Below are positions 37,301 to 47,057 of a DNA stretch of 64,000 bases, piece after piece. Source of the DNA: Lingula anatina (taxonomy: Eukaryota > Brachiopoda > Lingulata > Lingulida > Lingulidae); NCBI RefSeq assembly GCF_001039355.2, contig NW_019774637.1, positions 20,927 to 84,926 on the forward strand, in the 5' to 3' direction. The notes beneath the pieces are model-generated. The model worked only from the letters and a program-made list of their open reading frames with translations. It did not search any database and was not told where the DNA came from. How positions within the stretch are numbered: position 1 is the first letter of the stretch; every line of letters begins with the position of its first letter. Made by a program: the position numbers and the translations under genes.

Positions 37301-40300
37301 AATCCCTTAAAAAATGGACAGACAATTTTGAAAATAAGGCAGGGGAAACATGTACCGTAGATAAATTTTCAGGTAAAAATACTCTCTCTCCTACATGTCA
37401 GTGTTAACCAATAAACCAGGACTGATGTAGCCATGGTTACTAGCACCTACCCATACAATCTGTGCCCTGCTTTTTATGTAACCATGGTTACTAGCACCTA
37501 CCCGTACAATCTGTGCCCTGCTTTATGTAACCATGGTTACTAGCACCTACCCATACAATCTGTGCCCTGCTTTTTATGTAACCATGGTTACTAGCACCTA
37601 CCCATACAATCTGTGCCCTGCTTTATGTAACCATGGTTACTATAGCATCTACCCATACAATCTGTGCCCTGCTTTATGTAACCATGGTTACTAGCACCTA
37701 CCAATACCATCTGTGCTCTGCTTTATGTAGCCATGGCAACTAGCACCTACCGATACAATCTGTGCCCTGCTTTATGTAGGTTATGGCAACCAGCACCTAC
37801 CAATACAATCTGTGCCCTGCTTTATGTAGCCATGGCAACTAGCACCTACCAATACAATCTGTGCCCTGCTTTTTGTAGCCATGGCAACTAGCACCTACCA
37901 ATACAATCTGTGCCCTGCTTTATGAAGCCATCTTGACATTTACAGTCATAACTTCCTGCATTGTTCTCACAGATCTGTGGGCAGCCGCCATTGTTTACAC
38001 TACACTCATTGATATCTGCAAAAGGAACAAAAACCATTGTCATTCAATAAAGTTTACAATGATTGTTAGACCTTTGAAATTATATATCAAAGAAAAAATA
38101 ATTTGCCTCAAAGTTTTGACAGTTTTCTCTTTATTACCAATGTTTACCCAATCTGAAAAAGCTTGAAAAAATATCACTTTATAAACAGGCTTTATTTACA
38201 AAATTGCAGTTACTTTATAGTTTGAAATCACATACCTAATCACAAACATGTGGCTTGGAATTATTTATCCAATCACAGACTTATGGTTTAAAATCACATA
38301 TCCTATCACAAACCTGTGGTTTGGAATTACAAACCCAATCACAAACCTAGCTGTGGCTTGAAATCACACATGGCAATTATTGCTTTTGAGTCCTGTTACA
38401 TGTAATTCTGTTTTGAATATTAGATTTTTTATTTTACCTGTCACTAGTAACTGGTGGATTTACACATAGGATTCCTTAGCATTGGGCAAAATTTAAAAAA
38501 AAAATCTTGTAAATCATTTTTACGTCCTTAAATGATTATCACCGTTTTTAAATTACTGGACACATTCTATACACTTGTATTTCTTACATATACTATTAAA
38601 ATTCATCCTAATTTCAAAATGTCCAATGAAGATATATTTCATGATACTTAATAAAATGAATCTTTTTATATTTGACAGTTTTTGAGGTTTTCTTGATTTT
38701 TATCAACAATGACAATTACTTCCAGTAAAGCCCTAAAGGACAAGATTCCATCATTTTCCTAAAAAACCAAATCACTACACATATTGATCAGTAGCAAAGC
38801 ATATTTAAATGACATCTTTACATCAAGATCTAGTTCTCATACCATCACACATTCTAAAGTCGGGGTTCAGTGTGTACCCAGTCCGGCAAGCACAGTTATA
38901 TGTTCCTTGCGTGTTAACGCATGTTTGTTGACAGCCGTGGCCTGGCTGGATGCACTCATTTATATCTGAAAATAGAAGATTGAAAGAGGAAATTAAATCT
39001 TTCCCAAACCTTGGGTTGCACAGAAATGACACTTTTAAATAATTGAAATTATCGAGGTCACAAGTTTTTCTGAGAGCCCCCCATCTGAACCTGCCCAATC
39101 CGTTATTTCAAAAGGGAAATCCTAAGTAACAGGGGCAGATCCAGAGATATTTTCTTACAGTCTGCCGGATTATCTTTGTCGATCCATCCTCCATTTTTGA
39201 CTGTCTTCCAACAGAAAAAATTAAATACCCCTCAATGTAAACGTAAAAAAATGACTGTCTTCCAGAAGACAGCCTAAATCCTTCCCCGAGTAAACTGACC
39301 ACTCCAGACCAGTCCCAATTAAGATCTCATATCCAGCACTGGTCACTCACCTCTACATGTGTGATTGTCATCTTGAAGGGTTAACCCTGCAGGACAAGGA
39401 CACACATAACCTCCTGGAGTATTCACACAGCACTGGTCACTCACCTCTACATGTGTGATTGTCATCTTGAAGGGTCACTCACCTCTACATGTGTGATTGT
39501 CATCTTGAAGGGTCAACCCTGCAGGACACTGGCACACATAACCTCCTGGAGTATTCACACAGCACTGGTCACTCACCTCTACATGTGTGATTGTCATCTT
39601 GAAGGGTCACTCACCTCTACATGTGTGATTGTCATCTTGAAGGGTCAACCCTGCAGGGCACTGACACTCATAACCTCCTGGAGTATTCACACAGCACTGG
39701 TCACTCACCTCTACATGTGTGATTGTCATCTTGAAGGGTCACTCACCTCTACATGTGTGATTGTCATCTTGAAGGGTCACTCACCTCTACATGTGTGATT
39801 GTCATCTTGAAGGGTCACTCACCTCTACATGTGTGATTGTCATCTTGAAGGGTCACTCACCTCTACATGTGTGATTGTCATCTTGAAGGGTCACTCACCT
39901 CTACATGTGTGATTGTCATCTTGAAGGGTCACTCACCTCTACATGTGTGATTGTCATCTTGAAGGGTCACTCACCTCTACATGTGTGATTGTCATCTTGA
40001 AGGGTCACTCACCTCTACATGTGTGATTGTCATCTTGAAGGGTCACTCACCTCTACATGTGTGATTGTCATCTTGAAGGGTCACTCACCTCTACATGTGT
40101 GATTGTCATCTTGAAGGGTCACTCACCTCTACATGTGTGATTGTCATCTTGAAGGGTCACTCACCTCTACATGTGTGATTGTCATCTTGAAGGGTCACTC
40201 ACCTCTACATGTGTGATTGTCATCTTGAAGGGTCACTCACCTCTACATGTGTGATTGTCATCTTGAAGGGTCACTCACCTCTACATGTGTGATTGTCATC

Positions 40301-43300
40301 TTGAAGGGTCACTCACCTCTACATGTGTGATTGTCATCTTGAAGGGTCACTCACCTCTACATGTGTGATTGTCATCTTGAAGGGTCACTCACCTCTACAT
40401 GTGTGATTGTCATCTTGAAGGGTCACTCACCTCTACATGTGTGATTGTCATCTTGAAGGGTCACTCACCTCTACATGTGTGATTGTCATCTTGAAGGGTC
40501 ACTCACCTCTACATGTGTGATTGTCATCTTGAAGGGTCACTCACCTCTACATGTGTGATTGTCATCTTGAAGGGTCACTCACCTCTACATGTGTGATTGT
40601 CATCTTGAAGGGTCACTCACCTCTACATGTGTGATTGTCATCTTGAAGGGTCACTCACCTCTACATGTGTGATTGTCATCTTGAAGGGTCAACCCTGCAG
40701 GACACTGGTACTCATAACATCCGGAGTATTCACACAGCACTGGTCACTCACCTCTACATGTGTGATTGTCATCTTGAAGGGTCACTCACCTCTACATGTG
40801 TGATTGTCATCTTGAAGGGTCACTCACCTATACATGTGTGATTGTCATCTTGAAGGGTTAACCCTGTAGGACACTGGCACTGATAACCTCCAGGAGTATT
40901 CATACAGCTGTGGCTACACGGCTTCATCTCAAGGCATTCATCTATGTCTACAATAATATTAAACTTTGACCTTAAAAAGTCCTTAAAACACACCTGCAGA
41001 AGGTTTTTTTTTTTACTTTGTGCACGTTGCACAGATATACATGTCAATTTTTAAGGTATGCTTAATAATTCAAAAGTAAAGATACATGTACATATAGGTT
41101 TGCATGTTAAGGGCTTGACATAAATTGCTGACCAATATATACATTCACAAGCACGTGAAAACACATACACACTCACCCATGCACAAATTTGCATACAGAC
41201 TCACACACACATGCCGACTCACATTCATGCACACACACACACACTTCACAAAAAAGCTGTGCACCAGCTGGCTTAATGGAATAGATGCATCCTAAGAGAT
41301 ATTTTCTTCTGATAAAAGTTAGGGTTCACCAATTGTATACTCAATCAAACAGTCAGTTATCTCATGGTACATGTTCTTCTAATAAAATACCAAAAGACTG
41401 ATTGGTGGCATCAAAACAGTCAGCTATAATAGCAAAGTAAGCAATGCTAAATTCACTGTAGCCATCTGAGTCACCTTAGCCATCACATGTAAGTCACCTT
41501 AGCAATACGAACAGTTTGAGGTGAATTTTACAATGCAAATGAAGTCACAGACTCCGCGCTTTACCTCTGCACCGTCCGTCCTCGCCATCCAATGTGAATC
41601 CAGGGCGACAAGAGCACTGGTAGCTGCCAAATGTGTCTGTGCAAATCTGGTCACAAATACCCGGCCTTTCACACTCATTGACATCTGGGGTGTTAAAAAT
41701 GTTCATAATAAGGATGAAATCAATGCTATATCCTAATTATGGTACAGTTGGTTATATGACCTAATTATGGTACAGTTGGTTATATGACCTAATTATGGTA
41801 CAGTTGGTTATATGACCTAATTATGGTACAGTTGGTTATATGACCTAATTATGGTACAGTTGGTTATATGACCTAATTATGGTACAGTTGGTTATATGGC
41901 CTTACTGTGGCATATATATATAGATTCTAATATGGGGTTGTGGTTGGAATTTAAGAAGGGAAGTGTCTTCCCATCAATACATTTTGAATTTTACCTTATT
42001 AGCAATAGCTATATGTTGTATATATAATTATCATGAATTATTCTACTAAGTTAATTATAGGATTGGATATAAGATTGTATATGTACGTGTATTTTCCTTT
42101 TACTATGTCAAAACTTGGAAATTACTGCTAGTTACCTTACCTTCAAACCATGCTGCAACTCCTGTAAGAGTGCAGTCAGAGCAGTGGACTTCCAGATCCA
42201 CAGATTAAATATGGCCGACCCACTTGACTACTTGTAGCATAATCCCTGCAGGAATGTGTTAAACCGGGAATTAAGCCGCAAGGTTTTAAGTGGGTTGTCA
42301 TATTTATTCACGGCTCTGTCAGTCTTCTGTCCTATATGCCTTCTTAAGGAGCTGTCAGAACATGTTGATCTGCAGATCGACTAACAGACCTGTGGATCAA
42401 ATTTGTCTGACCCAGCTTATCTCTTAATTGTCTCCCCACCTTCCATGCACACCAGCCCTATAGGGGGCGCTAGCAATTAAACAGATTAAATTGCTAGGAT
42501 CCTACAGGGCTATAGTGCCTGTGACAGGCGGGGGGACCATGAGGGGATTAGCAGCTGTGCTTTAAAGTGCCCTATTTGAGCCACAGACAAGTAAGTCAGC
42601 AGATCATCTGTTTTGCATGTGGATTAACACAAACATTATCCAATAATACTTACTGTTACATGGACTGTTAGGTCCCGAAGCTTGGAACCCCTTCTTGCAT
42701 GTACATGTGTACGAGCCAGGCGTGTTCATACACGTGGCATGCGGCCCACAGCTATCTATCTGCTCCGCACACTCATCAATATCTTAGGAGAACAAAATAA
42801 ACTGCAGTCATTTTATAACAACATTCAAATAATACACATAAGTAAAATATTAATCTAAAATGAACATTTAAATCATTGTTTCTATATTGCTAAAATTCTG
42901 TGAATGTTGTCACAAAAGTTGTTTGTTCTCTTTTTTGTCATTGATTAATTTTAGGTTCATTACTACATATGGCTGTATTTGTATGAGCAGTTCATTCAGA
43001 ATATTGTTGGGAAATTCATCTGGGAGTAAAAAGTTGGTGTCAAAATTATTATAAACATGTCGGTTTAGGTTCCACAGACATATACCATTTTACATGGCTA
43101 ATTTTCCAGCTGTTCAAATATCTAGAATCCTTCAGTTGCAGAAATCAAAACTTGTGTCCACTAGATGCATGTATTCTAAATAACTGCAAGTCAGGGCAGT
43201 CTTAAACCACTGTCACAATCAACAGTTCACAGTACAAACCTACCTTCACAAGACACTTTGTTAGCAAGTAGAGTGTATCCTGTTACACAGCCGCACATGT

Positions 43301-43372
43301 AGCTACCAGCTGTGTTTTTGCACGTGCCAATGACAGGAGCACATGGACCATCGGCACACTCATCTACATCTG

Positions 43373-43410
<38 letters not shown>

Positions 43411-45297
43411 GTAGTAGTGGTAGTAATAATAATAATATTAATGTGAGATCATCTACCGTAAAGATAGGGAACTGTTGAGGTCCATAACAGTCCTGCAAGT
43501 ACAAGATACTTAAAGAGACAGAGATAGTCATAATAAATTTAAACTAATGATGTCACAGACTTACCCACACACTGTCCATCATCTTGTTTCTGGTATCCTC
43601 TGTCGCACCTGCAGTTAAAGGAGCCCTCGGTGTTTTCACAAGTGCTGTGCAGGGGACACACGTCTCCTTGACACTCATCAACGTCTTCATTGCAGAGAGG
43701 GGGACCAGAAAATATGTTCACTTTAATTTCTATTTTCAAATGTGCAGAATTATCTAACAACAACAGATTATGATCATGATAGCTATTTCATCAATTTAAT
43801 TAATATGTAAAACAAGGCAGCAAAGCTGTCAAATGTACAGACAAAAAGCAGAAAATAAAAATGCAGAAAATAGAATACTGTCAATTCATAAAAATTATAT
43901 TACATCATGGAATATGCCAGGGAGATTATAATACAGGTAAATATATATCAAGATAATGCAAAACAGATTCAGTCCTGGTCACTTGCGGTCAGTAAGTAAC
44001 AACATCTTACATCAGTCTGATGAAGACCTACGGCCAGGTTGGCCGTAAGCTAATGGTATGAAAGATCTTTGGCTTGTGTTTAATAATTTTCATTTATGAT
44101 ATATCAAGGTCAAGTAAAACAGCTTCATAACTTCAAATAACCACCAGACCTTGGCATGTTTTGTTGTCCCTGGCCAACACGTATCCCTCAAAACAGCTGC
44201 ACTTGAAGCTGCCACGGACATTTTCACACACCTGGGCGCAGTCATTGCTGTCACCACATTCATCAAAATCTGGAAAAAGGAATCTAAAATTTAAAATGTC
44301 GGCAATTTGCATTTTATAAAAAACAGCACCAATCAGCTCATCCATATCTTACAATAGTGACTTGTAATCAATTACCATTCCAATACTTCAGTTCGGAACT
44401 TCTATAAAGTAATACTGGGTTTCTCAATGTGGAATTCAGTGAACAGATGCACTCATTTTCTGTCATTGTTCAAGTCTGATGGTATTCACTGATATCATAT
44501 CAGGTTGTGAAGAAGGGGTTTTCCCAATATATGAAGATATAAAGCCTAAAGAAAAGTGTAAAAACATACTGTTATTTTAAGCTGAATTAGCTTTTGGGAT
44601 GCACAGTTATTATAAATGGAACATGTTCCCATATTCTTACACTGTATTAGCTAGTAATCAGACTTTGTGAATTTATGAAGAACACTTGTAGTAAAGAAAC
44701 CATTGCCACTGTGCTATGTTCATATTGGTCAGCCCCCCCTTTCCACCCTGTACCTCTGCAGGTTAGTTTGTCATCCCGTAGAGCAAAGCCGCTATTACAG
44801 GTGCACTTGTAAGAGCCCACTGTGTTGGTACAGCCCTGCTCACAGCTGTGGCTCCCGTCTTCACATTCATCTACATCTGTAAAACAAAAACCATATATGT
44901 GATATGTATCAGGCACAGGTCTATCAACTTTGATGCACAGTTCAAAGGTCCAGAACAGAAGTGCACAAAGAGGTAAGTGAATCTTGAGATATTTTTCAAA
45001 TGTAAAGAAAAGATCACTGCAGCCAGATTAGTATGTACACACAGTAACTACATGGACATATGTTAATGGGCGTTTTCCTTTGTCCCAAATTTGCCCTTAA
45101 AAGATTGCTGAGGTACTGAGTTTACTTCTGCCCCTATCCCGGGTCGCCCAATGCCAGTCTGCTGTAGTTACCATGGCAGCGTCCATCGGTCCCCAGAACA
45201 AAGCCAGGATTGCAGGAGCACATGTAACTGCCCACAGTGTTTGTGCAGACCTGGTCACATAGGGGAGGCGTGATGGCGTCGCTGCATTCGTTGTCGT
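32041..45297 (-). CDS. Calcium-binding EGF repeat protein with C-terminal C-type lectin domain (3' part of gene)
   Basis: Extracellular modular protein. From N to C the exons are 45172-45297, 44754-44876, 44150-44269, 43565-43684, 43244-43369, 42654-42782, 41565-41684, 40828-40947, 38843-38965, 37899-38015, 36898-37020, 36289-36411, 35450-35566, 34735-34857, 34112-34195, 33420-33614 and 32041-32312. Each EGF exon is 117-129 nt, phase 1 at both ends, and encodes one cbEGF domain starting D(I/V)(D/N)EC with six cysteines, a typical calcium-binding consensus. Exons 38843-37020 probably duplicate 36289-34857 as the other haplotype, leaving about twelve distinct EGF exons. The last EGF exon (34112-34195) is half-length and runs into a C-type lectin fold split over the two final exons. 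No transmembrane segment follows; the stop is 15 residues after the last lectin cysteines. The N-terminus is lost at the N at 45963. The architecture recalls fibrillin/EMR/thrombomodulin-type modules, but I cannot name an ortholog. Confidence 0.85.
32735..33115. repeat. Minisatellite, 25-bp unit, about 15 copies
   Basis: The unit GGCATAGCTGACATACAATT plus ATCCA alternates with GATGACATACAGTT variants. It lies between the two lectin exons. Confidence 0.92.
33798..34090. repeat. Minisatellite, 36-bp unit, about 8 copies
   Basis: The unit TGATAACTGTGTGTTCATGA plus AATACCAGACCAGCTA lies directly downstream (minus strand) of the last EGF exon's donor at 34111. Thirty-six is a multiple of three, and the frame of the upstream exon stays open through the array as 12-residue [12 protein letters not shown] repeats, so intron retention would give a repetitive tail. 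Confidence 0.9.
34320..34720. repeat. CA microsatellite plus minisatellite of about 80-bp units
   Basis: A CA run (34321-34358) precedes about four and a half copies of a unit containing GGTGAGCTTATCACAGTCAG, CCAATCTTATCTCTCAGTTA and CACACAAGCACACATCTTCC. The same unit resumes right after the N at 36760. Confidence 0.9.
35230..35460 (-). repeat. Minisatellite of about 50-bp units containing a copied exon end and splice donor
   Basis: On the minus strand each unit reads approximately GCAGGGCACAGATTGTATTG followed by GTAGGTGCTAGT and CCATGG. This duplicates the last ~22 bases of cbEGF exon 35450-35566 plus its GT donor. Several units are truncated (GTGCTTTTATG variants). Confidence 0.85.
35793..36022. 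mobile_element. Fold-back MITE, copy 4
   Basis: The outer ends are inverted (TTCCCACAG and CTGTGGGAA). The right arm has GACAGACATTTAAGCCAGTT and AAGCTGACAGCAATCTAGAG, and the left arm is a diverged complement. It is present in this allele of the EGF intron and not seen between 38015 and 38843. Confidence 0.75.
37430..37898 (-). repeat. Expanded allele of the exon-end/donor minisatellite
   Basis: About ten units of the same 50-bp type as 35230-35460, each with CAGATTGTATGG or CAGATTGTATTG directly followed by GTAGGTGC on the minus strand. The array abuts cbEGF exon 37899-38015. Confidence 0.88.
39346..40827 (-). repeat. 38-bp minisatellite built from a cbEGF exon end and its splice donor, with half-exon copies
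   Basis: On the minus strand the unit is CCCTTCAAGATGACAATCAC, then ACATGTAGAG and the donor GTGAGTGA. It matches the last ~30 coding bases (LQDDNHTC) plus donor of the intact exon 40828-40947. The longest uninterrupted run (about 39704-40690) corresponds to about 26 units. Four longer copies (near 39355-39437, 39488-39565, 39618-39698 and 40685-40747) also include the preceding part (CVNTPGGY) but lack the DIDEC start, so they are half-exons. Confidence 0.92.
41737..41900. repeat. Minisatellite, 28-bp unit, about 6 copies
   Basis: The unit GTTGGTTATATGACCTAATT plus ATGGTACA lies in the intron just 5' (minus strand) of cbEGF exon 41565-41684. Confidence 0.93.
42172..42560. repeat. Diverged fold-back sequences in an EGF intron
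   Basis: AGCAATTAAACAGATTAAATTGCT with flanking CCCTATAGGGGGCGCTAG / CTACAGGGCTATAG forms an inverted repeat (about 42445-42520). CCAGATCCACAGATTAAATA and CCGACCCACTT at 42194 match, in reverse, the motif at about 2325-2350. The boundaries are unclear. Confidence 0.5.
43373..43436. repeat. AAT trinucleotide microsatellite
   Basis: About 11 AAT units followed by AGT and AAT variants, 4 bp upstream (minus strand) of cbEGF exon 43244-43369, so the repeat lies immediately before the splice acceptor. Confidence 0.93.
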
Positions 45298-45718
45298 CTG
45301 GAAGTGGAATTGTACACTTTGTATCACATGAAGGTGCAGAAAGAAAGATTCATTATAAATCAAGCATAAGTACTTAGTAATTAGAGAGGAATCTTCAAAA
45401 TATGGCAACTTGTAATCATAGCAGAACTAAGGATGACGGATGCACAATATGGCTGACAGAAAGGACACCAAGATATGGACATAGGCAACAAGGGAAGCCT
45501 CATCAGAGATGGAGAGATGAATTAGACAAGTTCTGGAAAGTAGCCAAACTGGAAGTCTAAAGACAGAATTAATACACTGGAAGCAGCATGCTGTGGCCCT
45601 TTTTTTCAATAGTGAAACACTTTGGGCTTTGAATGATGACAATGATGATTATGATGATGATGGTGATAATCATACGAGTAAAAAAAAAAAAAAACTCTCA
45701 TGTCCTTTCCTATACCAT

Positions 45719-45962
45719 CTACTTACCAACACAGGCTGATCCAGATGCCACAAATCCTCTCATACAGGTGCACTTACCAACACAATCTGATCCAGATGCC
45801 ACAAATCCTTTCATACAAGTACACTTACCAACACAAACTGATCCAGATGCCACAAATCCTCTCATACAAGTACACTTACCAACACAGGCTGATCCAGATG
45901 CCACAAATCCTCTCATACAAGTACACTTACCAACACAATCTGATCCAGATGCCACAAATCCT
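45719..45962 (-). repeat. 51-bp minisatellite encoding EGF half-modules, each with a splice donor
   Basis: On the minus strand each unit encodes KCTCMRGFVASGSDCVG, the C-terminal half of an EGF module, and contains GTTG followed by GTAAGTGTAC, a strong donor. Nearly five units are present before the N at 45963 truncates the array. Fifty-one is a multiple of three, and all units are open in one frame. The complete exon that founded the array is not in the window. Confidence 0.88.
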
Positions 45963-45963
45963 N

Positions 45964-47057
45964 AGACCCAACAAACAAAATTGCTGTGGTTTTTACACCG
46001 ATTGCTCCTCATTTGTGTCTGTTGGTTTGATAGGTAGTGTATGTTAACCATGTGAGACTATTCTTATGTTGAGTGTAATATTTCGGAGCAAAGCACCGTT
46101 TTGGGCGCCTGACTTCACAAATAAAGTACTGCAGGCTGGCTTTGCATATCAAATTTTTCATTTTGGTCTCATTGGAATTACAGGGATGATCATGGTAGAA
46201 TCACTTTGAGGAGCTATAATATTTGATTTGGTCGTATTCATATTGCCAGGAAGTTAGTGCTTGCTGTCAAATAGTGGATCGATTGAATGATATTGTCATT
46301 GAAGGGCTTTGTCGAAATAGGTGGCATTGATTGATTATGAAGTCAGACTGCAGTCTTTAAAGAGTTTTTATTAAATATAGCTTGGTCACATTATTATAAA
46401 TTTGTAGCAAGATTTCAAACACTCAGAAATGCCTTGAAATAAAGGTGAGACAGCATTATTCTGTCCAAGTTGATTATGTTCCGTTTGCAAGAGCTGATAA
46501 CTCGGTGTTACAGACATGTTTTTAGTTTCCCAGTACGTGTATTTGATACAGGTATTTTAAATTGAGAAAATGTAGGCTAGGTACACACTTGATACTTACT
46601 TTAGAATGCACTGTGACTCAGGAAAATGCAAGGACTTTTTTCTTTGCTTTGACAAGTTTATCATTGATGTACATAATTCAGATTTGGATTTGGTTGGCAC
46701 AACCCAGTTATTTGACCAAAAGAAAATGTTTTAGAAGTGTGAGGTTAATAAGTATGTGGCTTTGATTGGAAAAAAGAAATCAGCTTGATCACATTCAAAA
46801 TTATCTTTTCAGTTTGCTTGAAATATGTAGATCTGTCCATACTTGATTGTGTGTTTTTAATGCTGCAGTTCAGTTTGACATACATCTTTGCTTTAATTTC
46901 GTCTTTTTATGTTAGAGTGCACTTCCAGATAGTCATTTAAATGTTGACTTAAATCAGTAGAGGATATTAAGATCATATCAACAGCAAATGGTATATTTTC
47001 AAATTTGAAGTTTTTATCTGCCCCTTGTTTCTCAGGGTGTTGACTGTGGCCCCCAAG
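45964..47057. other. Contig start and 5' region of the PDS5 gene
   Basis: No exon is recognisable. An acceptor (TTGTTTCTCAG) at 47035 precedes 22 bases of 5' UTR before the PDS5 ATG at 47058, so a non-coding first exon is expected in this stretch or beyond the join. Confidence 0.5.

Larger units (their letters stand above)
34600..39320. repeat. Duplicated 2.2-2.6 kb segment across a single N (three cbEGF exons twice), probable haplotypes
   Basis: About 34600-36759 and 36761-39320 carry the same three cbEGF exons, the same introns and the same flank (GGGGCAGATCCAGAGATAT, then CTTACAGTCTGCCGGATTAT), with a few percent divergence and indels. The left copy ends and the right copy begins exactly at the N. 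The left copy holds a fold-back MITE absent from the right; the right holds a longer minisatellite. Confidence 0.75.

Noticed and set aside
39451-39798. Plus-strand repetitive open frame (CDCHLEGS-type repeats)
   Set aside because: It is the antisense of the 38-bp exon-end minisatellite and is not a plausible gene.
39346-40827. CRISPR-like array
   Set aside because: The units are contiguous with no unique spacers, in a eukaryotic intron; it is a minisatellite derived from the adjacent exon.
44016-44075. Possible hammerhead ribozyme (CTGATGA followed by a GGCC hairpin)
   Set aside because: The hairpin ACGGCC-AGGTT-GGCCGT is real, but the GAAA core is absent in the required position (GTAAG instead), and no flanking stems pair properly.
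45633-46051. Plus-strand frames through the 51-bp array
   Set aside because: Antisense of the EGF half-module array and interrupted by the N; the minus-strand reading with EGF cysteines and donors is coherent.
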